Assembly (NCBI GenBank): GCA_034769895.1
Contig: CM068367.1
Span: 352,037,111-352,101,110 of the forward strand
Direction of reading: 5' to 3'
Origin: Magicicada septendecula
Lineage: Eukaryota > Arthropoda > Insecta > Hemiptera > Cicadidae
DNA: 64,000 nt
Below the pieces are notes generated by a model. That model saw only the letters and a program-made list of their open reading frames with translations, was not told the DNA's origin and ran no database searches. Shown piece by piece: positions 50,177-60,185 of this stretch (positions are counted from its first letter, which is position 1; every line of letters begins with the position of its first letter). A program made the position numbers and the translations under genes.

Positions 50177-50204
50177 CTGAAGATGAGGCCTTGAGCCTCG
50201 AAAC
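50177..50204 (+). ncRNA. Hammerhead-core-like hairpin
   Basis: CTGAAGA, T, then a 5-bp stem GAGGC/GCCTC with loop CTTGA, then GAAAC. This matches the hammerhead layout CUGANGA-stem II-GAAAC except for one extra U before stem II. It is better preserved than the lookalike at the end of the Penelope-like element (2802-2828). The flanks (GCGTAATTTAAATTAATTAC downstream) could contribute stem III, but I could not confirm stems I/III or a cleavage site. It may mark the tail of an otherwise lost Penelope-like copy. Confidence 0.4.
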
Positions 50205-51640
50205 GCGTAATTTAAATTAATTACAATAAGAAGTCACACGACGGAAAAAAAATTAATTTTAATCTGTATCACATACAACGTTTGGAAAACTTTGCCCCCA
50301 GGCCACCTAGTCAGTAGCTGACACCATTAACGAGATACTCATCGTTTGTCGAAGCCCTGGATAACCAGCCAGACCTCCATCTTTGTGACATTTTTTTCCA
50401 GACACGGTTCGGCAGTGTACCGATTTCGATTCGACCGACAACGGGGCACATTCTCGATCCTACGCTATTCCTATTTGTAAACTTCCTTGAAGTTCCAGCC
50501 TTCTACGTAAGCGAAGTCTTCTCTCTAGTCCATGTCGAGGTTCCCCGGTGAATGGAGTCGATCTGCTGATAGTCATATTAATGACTCGGCACCGCCTTAT
50601 AACCTTTTATGCAACAGTGATTGACCGGGGCATTCACTGTCCACACCAAGTCGTTCAGGACACGGTCCCTCACGGGACGGTTTCGTTTCCTACTTTCCAT
50701 AGATCGACCGTCTCATAACCCTCTCGTAACGCTGTCCAACAGTCCGGGGCACAGTCCCGAACGTACCCTGCAGATGAATTCCACCACGTAAATTACAGCA
50801 GGCGGAAGTGGTACTGATAGGTTTCGTGTCTAGTCTGGTGTCTAGGTGGTACTGTAGGTTCCGTAGTTTAGTAGGTTTCGTGACTAAATTAGAAATAAAC
50901 AAATTGGACGCGAATATAATCGAACACAACCAGTTTGTGTATATCAGCCGAGCTGAGGTTAATTTCAGAACAGCCCTCGTTATGAAGAAAATACATGTTA
51001 CACGAAACTTTACTACCACTAATTTAATTCTAAAAAAAGGTTTCTTAAAAATTACATCGTCTTAACAAACGTCCGTCTTTCAAATTTAAACGGTAGTAAT
51101 GAGATTTCGCGTTTAAGTTTGTTCAATATTTCCTCTTACAATTTCACATCACCTTTTCTTATTTGATCTTACGACAGTGGCAATTTAAACACTTTTCTTG
51201 ACCTTACCTTATTTGACGAAAGTGTCAGTTGCATTGAAATTAGGAATTTCTTTTTGTTGACACAAAAGAAAGTTAACCCCAATAAAACCAAGCATTAATA
51301 GACGTTGGTCTCAAAATTTCGGATTAGCTAGGTATAACATATATTAAACTACACTTTGTTCTAGTATGTGAGAGAAATTGTTGTTTCATTTCAATTCCAT
51401 TTTTTCCGAGCCTTGATTGTGATCACCCCTGGGACGTCGCTGGAGTATACTTCTTTGACGGTGATTTATAGATTTGTAACTGATAACTGCAGGTATTCAT
51501 TTAAAGTTATGTAAATTAACATGTTCTCACTTTATAACTTTCTATACACACAAGAGCTTAATTTTAGATAGACCTAAATTTTATGTTGAATATATGTTTA
51601 GCCGATACATATAAAATATCTAGAGATCTCTTTGTTCGTA
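50205..51640. other. Unassigned region with GC-richer island (about 50270-50810)
   Basis: About 540 bp here is visibly richer in G and C than its neighbours. It carries a minus-strand frame (51019-50690) and small internal direct repeats (gtggtactg, aggtttcgtg) near 50800-50890. I recognise no protein, LTR or tRNA-derived motif in it. The rest is AT-rich and featureless. Confidence 0.45.
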
Positions 51641-51653
51641 GTATTGTGCTTAT

Positions 51654-51725
51654 AGAATTATTTTTCATACAGAGCATGCTTTAACACTATTACGGTAAAG
51701 CTAATCCAAAGTCCTCATCGTGGAA
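51654..51725. repeat. Direct repeat, left member
   Basis: Begins agaattatttttcata and is about 80 percent identical by eye over ~70 bp to 52321-52390, in the same orientation, ~667 bp away. The element type is unknown. Confidence 0.65.
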
Positions 51726-51754
51726 GGGTGTGGGGAGAGAAAACCAGAAGGTCA

Positions 51755-51850
51755 GAGGTGAAGAGGCAGACCCTGGTTGAAGTGGGAAGACAGTATTAAA
51801 GTAAGTACAGAAAGGAGACTTCTATACATTCATGTGCTTATAAAACTAAA
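51755..51850 (+). pseudogene. Possible LINE C-terminal scrap
   Basis: One plus-strand frame reads RGRPWLKWEDSIK then STERRLLYIH, like the Arg/Gly/Pro-rich tail with W-E-D that ends many LINE proteins. It lies directly after the left direct repeat. It is only about 30 codons, so the call is tentative. Confidence 0.4.
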
Positions 51851-52320
51851 GAAAAAAGTTGATAAATTATATTCATCCACAAAGAAGAAGTGACAACGAG
51901 AATACTAAATACTGGGAACGTAATACAGATCCTACTACTGCATTTCATTCTGTTTCAGCATGCGTCGAAAAACAGAAGTGTCTTGTCGACATAAATTCCC
52001 TGTTCTCAAAGCCTGAAGAACTTCACTTTGTAATCATGACTAACCTTATGTTTAACATTCAGCTGCAGTCCATAAATTATTAAGGATATAGGAATCACTA
52101 AATAATAAAATGATATTCTTTTAATTAAAATTAATACAAGTATAAACCATTTTAATTTTCACTTTAATGTTTACTATGGAATATAACACTATGAGATACT
52201 TTCTGTATACTAGATGCGATACGATGCTTCCCTCAAACAAAAATCTTTTTTAATTCTTTTTTCCTTCTGTATGACACTTGTACATATCTCGTTTTGAATT
52301 ATTCTTATCATTGTGGTTAC

Positions 52321-52390
52321 AGAATTATTTTTCATATAGATTGTGCTTTAAAACTATTATGGTACAATTAATTCAAAATCCCCATCATGT
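52321..52390. repeat. Direct repeat, right member
   Basis: Partner of 51654-51725; mismatches are mostly transitions, suggesting an old duplication or two insertions of one element. Confidence 0.65.
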
Positions 52391-53370
52391 ATATGTCTCC
52401 GAATGGGATGATCCTGTCCGGTGACAGGTTACATTTCCTTTCTTTATTAAGGGCAGAAGGTAGAATTATTCGTTACTGCTCGAGGCAAAATAGAATTATC
52501 ATAATGTTTCAAGATATGATTTTTCGTATAAACTTTTATGTAAGCTAATAAATGCTAAAGTTATCGGATAAAACCTGGAGAGTGCAGGAGAGATTCCGCC
52601 CGCCTTTAGCAAACGACGGCACTGCCAATTTGATTTTATCTTTGTGTCTGCCTCATCTGTGTTTAAGTTGTACTGTTTTCTAATTAAGCAGATAATACCA
52701 GTAAGCTGACATTTAACGTTAATTAAAAGTAAGCGCTTACGCTATCGAATACAGCACACTTGTGCACATCCGGCCTCATTACGCGTAGCAACTCAGTTCT
52801 TTTATACTCGGTTCTTTTTTAATTTTTTTTAAGTAATGATTTACATTAAAAGTTTATCTGATTAAGCAACAAACTAAAAATCTTATTTAAATGTTAAATC
52901 TTGTAATTGAATGAGGAACTCAGTACAATTTGTTTCTGAACTATTAATACGTATATAACAAATATAATAATAAAGAAAAGTAAAGTATTGATGTATTTTA
53001 ACATAAAACCACCATTAATTAAGATTAAGCCACAAATGTTATTACCAAAAATTATTTAAAAACCATATACATAATATTTAAAACTTGTAACAAGGGAGTA
53101 ATGCTGTTGCAAAGTTTGAAGTTTTTTTCTCGTAATTTTTACTTTTTGAAGTCTGTAATATTATGTACTTCATAACTTGACATATTGTTTATTTTTGTTT
53201 GCTTCTAAAATAATGCATGCTGTAATATTAACAATAATTTATAATAATATTAACGCATATTGATTTATTGTTTGTTTCTATTTTATAATGTTTTTAGCTT
53301 GTATATACCTGAAATTTTAAACGACATTCAATGTATTAGTCTAATGTAAGGAAAAACTGAAATAGTACTC
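52391..53370. other. Unassigned AT-rich region
   Basis: No recognisable gene. A GC-richer patch lies at about 52570-52640. Confidence 0.5.
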
Positions 53371-53530
53371 AACATCATCATCATCATCATCATCATCTCC
53401 ATTTCACGGATTAGCCTGCACTGCCTGTTCCGTAAAGCATCTCGTCCTCGGACGCCCCACACTACGATACCCTTTGGGTTTATAATTCAAGGCAAGTTTG
53501 GGAAGGTGATCTTACTGCATTCTTCCCATT
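53371..53530 (-). mobile_element. LINE-like 3' tail ending in a (GAT)n repeat
   Basis: On the minus strand a ~130-bp unique stretch (aagatcaccttcccaaac through ggacgagatgctttacgg) ends in gaaatggagatgatgat, with about eight GAT units (plus-strand CAT repeat at about 53373-53397). Trinucleotide tails of this kind are typical of some insect non-LTR elements. I infer a tail only; no coding part is visible. Confidence 0.5.
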
Positions 53531-53756
53531 TTATGAATTACATATATCTTAAAACTCTATTAAATTTATTTTATGATTAGGCTAATATCAGTGAAAGAAG
53601 CAAATATTATAACGAATTTGTACTGTAGATGGTATAATCTGGTCCAGTAATTTTGTTATGGAACAGGCTTCAAAATAGATTTTATAAGATTATTTTGTGC
53701 TTTTTCTAGTTCGCCCGTGCATACGTAACCTATATATGTTTGTGTGTGTATAGTGC

Positions 53757-53758
<2 letters not shown>

Positions 53759-53850
<92 letters not shown>
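53759..53850. repeat. (TG)n microsatellite, 92 bp
   Basis: Pure TG dinucleotide run, about 46 units. On the minus strand it creates a Thr-His repeat frame that is not a gene. Confidence 0.98.
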
Positions 53851-53852
<2 letters not shown>

Positions 53853-56429
53853 CGTGTTTGGCTGAAAAGATAGAAGATATATATTATATCTAAATAAATA
53901 TGTATGGATACATATATTTTAAACACAGGATTACTGTTATCATAAACTATAAAGTAGATGCTTTAAACTAATTTAAAACCACAGTTTCAAATCTCAACAT
54001 TTTAACGAAATTTAAGCCGTTTAAATGTGACAAAATTCAATAAAGGAACACTTAACAGAAATTTATATGTTAACTTTTCTATACATTAATAAGACAATTA
54101 AGATCATCATACAGCAAAACTGTTGTTGTTAAAGCTCTATCTGCTCCTCATTTAAACTTTAAATTCTATTAAAGTTTTCGCTGGGAAACCGCAATATTTA
54201 TGTTTTGCAGCAGTCCGCTTTAATCCAATGTCTTATCTTAGATTTATTAAAGTTTTTAAAGGGAGAAAACTCTTTGAAAATATACAACCAAGGCTTAACT
54301 CTCTACTGAATTTGTAAAATATAACTAAAGTAGCAATTCTCTTTTAAACGATTCCTCGAAACTATTACCATAGAAGAAATGTATCCACAAAAGTTACCCC
54401 TTAAAAATTCTGACACTAGTAAAACTAAAGAGTAAAAATACAAAAACTGTGTACTTAGTTATGCCTTTATTTATGTACTTATGCTAAATTTATTTACTAA
54501 AGTCTGAAACTCCACTGTTGAAATTTAAGAATTAGCTACACGATTACTGTAATAATTATGCAAGAGCTATTATTAAAACTACTTAAAGTACACATGTGCT
54601 AAACATGTTCATTTACAATGTGACACGTAGATGTGACGTATACTATCACAACGTACATAAATAAACATCATAATACATCAAACATAACTACATTTCTTTA
54701 TAATTTTCATAACGTAAAATGTTAATGGCGCCTTCTAAGTTTAAGCAGACTTTTTATGACGAAGGTCACTCGGTTTTTGAATGCTACGTACTTACAAAAA
54801 ACGAAAACTTTCACTTTTTCTGTTTGTGTGTAACACATTTTTCTCCTGTCCGATAAACTATTACATGCTGATAAACTTGTATTAATAGAATCCTTTTTAT
54901 CATTTAGCTTGTAAATTTGGAGTTTACAATTTATCTGGATTCCGTTTGAGATAATATTTTCACAAAAACGAGTAAAATGAGTTCGTAATCATCTGTATTC
55001 AGATCCTGCACTCACTCCATAAACAGGAATGTAAAGACATAAACAGTACACCCTGTAACATAAAATATTATCGTAAAGCTATTGCAGCAGCAGTAAGTTT
55101 TAACATCGCAGTTTGGTAAATTTGTGTTAAATGGGCTATAAATAATTTCAGTTAGCGTTTTACCACTATTGTTGCTTAAATATGTATGTTTTATTGGTGT
55201 GATAAAGTAGTGCAATGTAAGCACGTGTATGGGTAAAGTTTTCTATCAGTTCAATTTTCCGACTTTTATTACAGACTACGTGTACCGACTACAACAATAG
55301 ACTACGTGTCTATTGGTCATTTGCTAATGGCAATCGGTAAATAGAAAACAGTAGTAGGGATGTATTTTAACTCTCTTGCTGCTGAATTTATTTTATAGAG
55401 AGTTCAATAAACAAAAAGATAACAACTTTGAACATAAAAATAAACCTCTGCTCTCGAAGACAAGACGTATATAAAATATCACCAGAGCTTACAAAGATTC
55501 GTTGTACAGACAAGCTACGACGGCTGTACGCACTACAAATTCATGTACAGATTTAGACAGCAGAGTAACGAGCATTTTGTTAAAGAAGATTACTAAAACT
55601 TACTGAGACGTAGCCATCCCTGAATACAATTCTTATTTTCTTCCTTTTTACATTCTCATTCCTCATTCCATCTCTTTTATTTTACTGTACCAAACTGCTG
55701 TATTCAGTGCAATTGTGTGCGTGCTTTTACAGATACATACCGTAAAGATATAAGAAGACAAAATAATCACATGAGTTACTTGTACCAACTCTAAAAGTAC
55801 CTAGTAGGATAGGAGGTAATTTGTCTCTTCGTTATTTCATTAATTAATTATTTATGACCTATAGTAAAGATAATACCACAGGTGTTTTCGACCGTAAAAT
55901 GTTTAAAACGTATTCTATTCTTAGATGTTAAAATGTGGTGAAATAATTTGACATAATATTAATAAGTAACAGTGATGTTTTTCCGTTTCCATTTCAATTC
56001 TGCTACCAAACCCACTTGACATTATATGAAAAGTCGATAAAGTAAAATGTAATTATAAATGGAAATTTAAATTGAAATAAAACGAACGATCTTTACTTTC
56101 ATACAAGCTGAAACTCTCAGACAGGCTAAAAAAACAACACTTCAAACGATATTAAAAACTGACGGATCAAATTGATGGGTATAATAAAAGCTGACAACTC
56201 AAAGACACAGATTACACTTCCGAATTCGATAAGTAATATGAACTGCAAACGTCAGTAATATGAGAAATACACAGTAGAATACGATATCGCGAATAGTAGG
56301 CCTACATATTCTTTAGGAGAAAGGTTTTCTTTAACTGTTCATTACTTTTCCTCAAACAATCTGCGTCATTCATAGTCGAGTCTATGTCAAAAGAATGGAT
56401 TGTAACAACAGTATTTTGAAGTGACATAA
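53851..56429. other. Unassigned AT-rich region
   Basis: About 2.6 kb with no recognisable gene or element. Frames such as 55224-55012 (minus) show no known motif. A short direct repeat agactacgtgt occurs at about 55274 and 55301. Confidence 0.55.
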
Positions 56430-56930
56430 AGGAAATTTAATTTCATCATCTTCACAACACGTCATAGTCAAGGTGCTGCCTGTTCCTCCGTCAAAGATCT
56501 TCCAGCCATCTCTTCCTGCGCCCTATACGCTTGTATTTCCAGACTTGTTTGGCCAGTGTGGAATCTGGCATTCTTTCTAAATGTTCTTTCCACCGTTATT
56601 TGTAACCATTCAAGTCTTCAAATTAAAAACTTGTAATTCATTTCTTATGGCCTCATTCTTTATACGGTCAAGTTTATGACACCTTTAAATCCTCTTAAGA
56701 ATGCCATTTCTGAGACCTGTATTTTACTTTCTTTTTTCTTGATTGTTATCCATTAATTCACACGACTGTACAGGGACCGCCACAACTTTGTCAAACTTTA
56801 ATTTTGTATCTTGACGCACTTGTTTCTAAAAATACGGTTGATTGTCCCACAGGTGGTCTGAAACTTACCTAATTTGTCGTCATTATCACAATTCCTATAA
56901 TAGCCAATTCCATTTACCGGGAAATTTAAT
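56430..56930 (-). pseudogene. Decayed LINE, C-terminal domain
   Basis: Minus-strand fragments, high to low coordinate: FQTTCGTINRIFRNK, FDKVVAVPV, FLRGFKGV, HKLDRIKNEAIRNELQVF, WKEHLERMPD, and KYKRIGRRKRWLEDL. These match in order the C-terminal parts of the LINE at 8591-9300 (KWRQHIERM, GRRDIGRP), so both come from related elements. Stops and frameshifts are frequent and the RT core is missing. Confidence 0.8.
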
Positions 56931-57295
56931 TTAAAATAATAAATTAAGATCCAACCACAGATAGTATTTCTAATACGATTATTTCCTTCAAGATTCGTAT
57001 ATTCGGATACCCTACATACGCTAACGTGTATATACGCTTATACTGTACTCTCACAGTTTGATCAGAACTGTCACTGATTCTACAATGGCAGTCGCTGGGA
57101 TAGCCTACGTACTTTTTCTTACAGAGACTTAAAACGCTTCAGTAGATAACACTAACATAAAGAGTTTTCATATTTAATGTTCATACTTGATTTATTTAAG
57201 TTATTATTGCTTAACTCGTTAAGTGAAAGTAAAAATACAAAAATTAATTAACCTTAATTAATGTTATTCTCACTAGAACACATACGCGCGCGCAA

Positions 57296-57316
57296 TCTCT
57301 CTCTCTCTCTCTCTCT
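57296..57316. repeat. (CT)n microsatellite
   Basis: About ten CT units, directly preceded by a short (CG)n run. Confidence 0.9.
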
Positions 57317-57382
57317 GTCTCCTTCACATAAACATATTCAATTTAATTTTATTGTCAACGGCATCTTTGTATTGGTCCACTA

Positions 57383-57440
57383 CTACGAGCTAGTGGATAA
57401 TCATTTAAAAATCATTAAAGATCTACGAGCTAGTGGATAA
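57383..57440. repeat. 18-bp direct repeat, 40-bp period
   Basis: ctacgagctagtggataa occurs at 57383-57400 and 57423-57440 exactly. The 22-bp spacer is itself a small near-palindrome (tcatttaaaaatcattaaag). Confidence 0.85.
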
Positions 57441-58904
57441 CATGGAAAAAGTAAACTATTCGTGAGCACAGGTATTAAAGCTGATTAATTTTTTAGATGA
57501 CATTTCAATCCTTTATTGAAAACTCAGACGTAAAAGAAATAGTTATTTTCACAGTTATCTATCATAGCAGGTTATTAAAACAATTTTTAATACAGTTTCG
57601 TTTTAAAAATGTTTACGTTTTCGTGAATTTAAATTTTCATTGACTAATAATGTTTCAATCGATGAAAGCGTTAATTTAAACTGTAGCTAATAGTTTACCG
57701 TTGTGTTATACGCTACAGTAAAACTGAAAGTATTAATTAATTTAAATTATATTTTAAAAGTGATGGCAGCAGGTATTAGCCAAACATAATTCTGGACCGA
57801 ACATTATACAACAAAATCACAGCATGCGTAAAGGAAAAGTTTCCTCATCGATTTAAATAAACTGATATCGTTTCTTAAATTTTTGTTCTTCTTAAAACGT
57901 GAGTTCCAGGAAGAATTCTGAGTGTCTGACTATTATTTCCAACTGTTCCGTTTGCCTGATTACCTCTCCCTTGCTAGTGGTATATTTTCTCTGAATTATG
58001 AAGTTTTCTACTCTCTAAATATAGGTTTTAATTAAGTTTTAATACTAACTTTTTGGTCTTTGCTTTTTGAAAATACTTTAGTTTTAATTAAATATTTTAG
58101 CTAATATGTTGGAACAATCATACTTATTGTACTTTCAGCTGTTCTTTAGAAGCTGAAACATCCAATTATATACTAGAGTATAAGTGTATATTCTGTTTAG
58201 TAATTAATTTGCGTTATTTCTTTGTTTAAATATCTGAGCAGATTTCTGTGGTTCGTAGGTAATTTCATTTGATACACCAAGCCATTTAAATGATTGTTTA
58301 TACACTTCAAATTAAAAGTATTACTTAATTTTTATGATATGAATGTATGAGATTTTTTTAATTAGAAAGTATAATCCGATTAATACGATTTCAAAATTTT
58401 CGTCAAGTCAGGCCTATGTGAATAGATCACATTTTGTGAATAACTGCTAAATGGGTATAAGTAAGTTGGTGTTACAGAAGAAGTCAACTAACCCAAAATA
58501 TAAATTTAAATTTTCATCTTTTCAACTGACAAATTACATTGAGTTGTGTATAAAAAATAAAATTAAATTCCAAGAAGTGAACGTAAGCTACTGATGACAT
58601 GATAACCGAACAAAGCATTCATATCATTCACATAATAACGTAGTGGAAGTAACAATGTACATTCGCTTTTAGTAAAATGTGTCCTGTTGCAAGTAGAGCT
58701 ATCAAAACTATTGTTACGTTGTTAAGACATTACAGAACAATCTACGTGTTTCTCGAACGATCCAGTGGAATCCGGCTGTAATGTCATGGCGTACGTGATT
58801 CTCGACATGCGTTGCAAGATTGTTCCGGGACTCACCGGTCTGCGCCTGCTGTGTGTAAGGCCCCAACCAATTATGTTCTAGTTGCCTTCTTGACGTGCAG
58901 TTAG

Positions 58905-58923
58905 CGAATATTCTGGAACTTCA
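58905..58923 (+). promoter_or_regulatory. Heat-shock-element-like site
   Basis: cgaatattctggaacttca contains three alternating, correctly spaced nGAAn/nTTCn units (GAA, TTC, GAA) plus a partial fourth. It lies about 7 bp upstream of the TATA box. Another TTCtcGAA pair is at 58750-58757. The match to the consensus is seen; binding by heat-shock factor is inferred. Confidence 0.6.
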
Positions 58924-58929
58924 ACGGTG

Positions 58930-58960
58930 TATAAATACAAGTACTCAGAGATGTTCAGTT
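58930..58960 (+). promoter_or_regulatory. LTR core promoter: TATA box and TCAGT initiator
   Basis: tataaatac at 58930-58938 and tcagtt at 58955-58960, the initiator A at 58957 being about 27 bp from the start of the TATA box. This is canonical arthropod spacing. A second tcagttt follows directly. Confidence 0.65.
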
Positions 58961-59276
58961 TCAGTTTGAGTTGGGATATATTACAGTGCAGTTCGAGTTA
59001 TTGTTCGGGCGATTACTCTGTGCGTTTAAGTGGTTGTTAGTGGCGAAGTGTTATGTGTTTTATAATTGTGCGGGACAATTGTAATGAAATTTTGTTTTAT
59101 ATGAGTTGACATTTTATTGCGTGTGAACAATTTTTATTTGATTTTTTGTAAGAGACTGTCTTGTTAATTAAAAACTCATTAATTGTGATAATAAAAGCTG
59201 GTGATTAGTGACGTAATTGGTATCTTGTATTTTGTTTTCCACTGTACCATACGACGATCAGTAGACCGTCGTAACA

Positions 59277-59616
59277 TTATGTAATTTACTCAAAGTAGCT
59301 ACAGTATTGTATAAGAAAACATGTACGGGGCATACAGTCTCGAAAATGGATGGTTAGTTTTAACAGTGTATTTGACTAATCTTAAAATCTGGTTTTGAAT
59401 TCGGCATTGTCTGTTTCTCGGAAAGACCTACAGAGTGTTAAAGTAAGTTACACGTTTTTATTGATTTTAATTTGTATTACAATCTATCCAACAAGGGTTT
59501 ATCATTTTACTATTGAAAAATGACATGCAGGATGTGCTTCAAGTGAAGCAGCTCATTTACAAACAAGTATTACAGAAAATACAATTTATAAATTATTACA
59601 TTTTGTTTTGAAACAG
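59277..59616. other. Unassigned spacer / possible 3' UTR of next LINE
   Basis: The last part (from about 59540) may be 3' UTR of the minus-strand LINE fragment that follows; no poly(A) tail or target duplication could be placed. Confidence 0.4.
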
Positions 59617-60185
59617 TCACCACAACCTAATAAAACTGTTCACTAAGTCACTGGATTTCAAACGTTTCAGTCTATGGACCTCACCTCCGCTAGACTGGAG
59701 CTGCTTGGCGAGGACGTTGGGGTGGTTTTTCAGTCTGTCACTGTAATTGGTGATCCGTCGCTTTATTTCTTCTGTGACTGAAGGCATTTGTAGATCTCTC
59801 TGGATTACACGTTTGGGCACTTACCATGGGGCGTTCGTGATCGCTCCGAGTACTTTGTTCTGGAAGCGCTGGAGTATTCTAGTAGTTTCCCACAACTATA
59901 TATATGCCATAAGTCCAGACAGGTCTTGGGATAGCTTTATAAATTAATAGTTTATTTTCCAGACTCACCTAGAACTTCCTGCAAATCGACCAGTACACTT
60001 TTTGAAATTGTGTATCAAGTGTTTCCGCTTCATAAAAACGTGTTTTTGCCAAATGAATCGTCGGTCGACGAGCAGGCCCTGATACTTCACCTCGCTTACC
60101 TGTGACAGTGTGCAGCCGTCACATTACTATGGCAGTCGCCTCTTTTCATAGTAAAAGTCATATGGATTGATTTGGCTGCGAAGTT
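59617..60185 (-). pseudogene. Jockey-like LINE ORF2, C-terminal fragment (second copy)
   Basis: Minus-strand pieces match, in order, the 3' part of the jockey-like LINE at 45739-46300: DFYYEKRRLP, LSQVSEVKYQGLL, WQKHVFMKRK, SGLMAYI, RILQRFQNKVLGAITNAPW, then the frame 59820-59617 (PKRVIQRDLQMPSVTEEIKRR through SFIRLW). Stops and frameshifts interrupt it and all catalytic motifs are missing. It is related to, but diverged from, the element at 45378-48224, so it is a different insertion. Confidence 0.82.

Larger units (their letters stand above)
56931..58711. other. Unassigned AT-rich region with small repeats
   Basis: No gene recognised. It contains a CG run and a (CT)n microsatellite at 57285-57316, and an 18-bp direct repeat in 57383-57440. 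Confidence 0.55.
58712..59276 (+). mobile_element. Solo LTR, 565 bp
   Basis: The ends are inverted: TGTTACG at 58712 and CGTAACA ending at 59276. Inside are a TATA box, a TCAGT initiator and a polyadenylation-like aataaa near 59194, all in plus orientation and in LTR order. No primer-binding site follows and no polypurine tract precedes, so the element has lost its body, probably by LTR-LTR recombination. The flanking 4 bp are ctat and ttat, an imperfect target duplication. The superfamily is not assigned. An alternative is a host heat-shock promoter that happens to lie between these ends, but no coding sequence follows. Confidence 0.6.

Noticed and set aside
53690-53926. Minus-strand frame with a long Thr-His repeat
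   Set aside because: It is simply the translation of the TG microsatellite; no coding evidence on either side.
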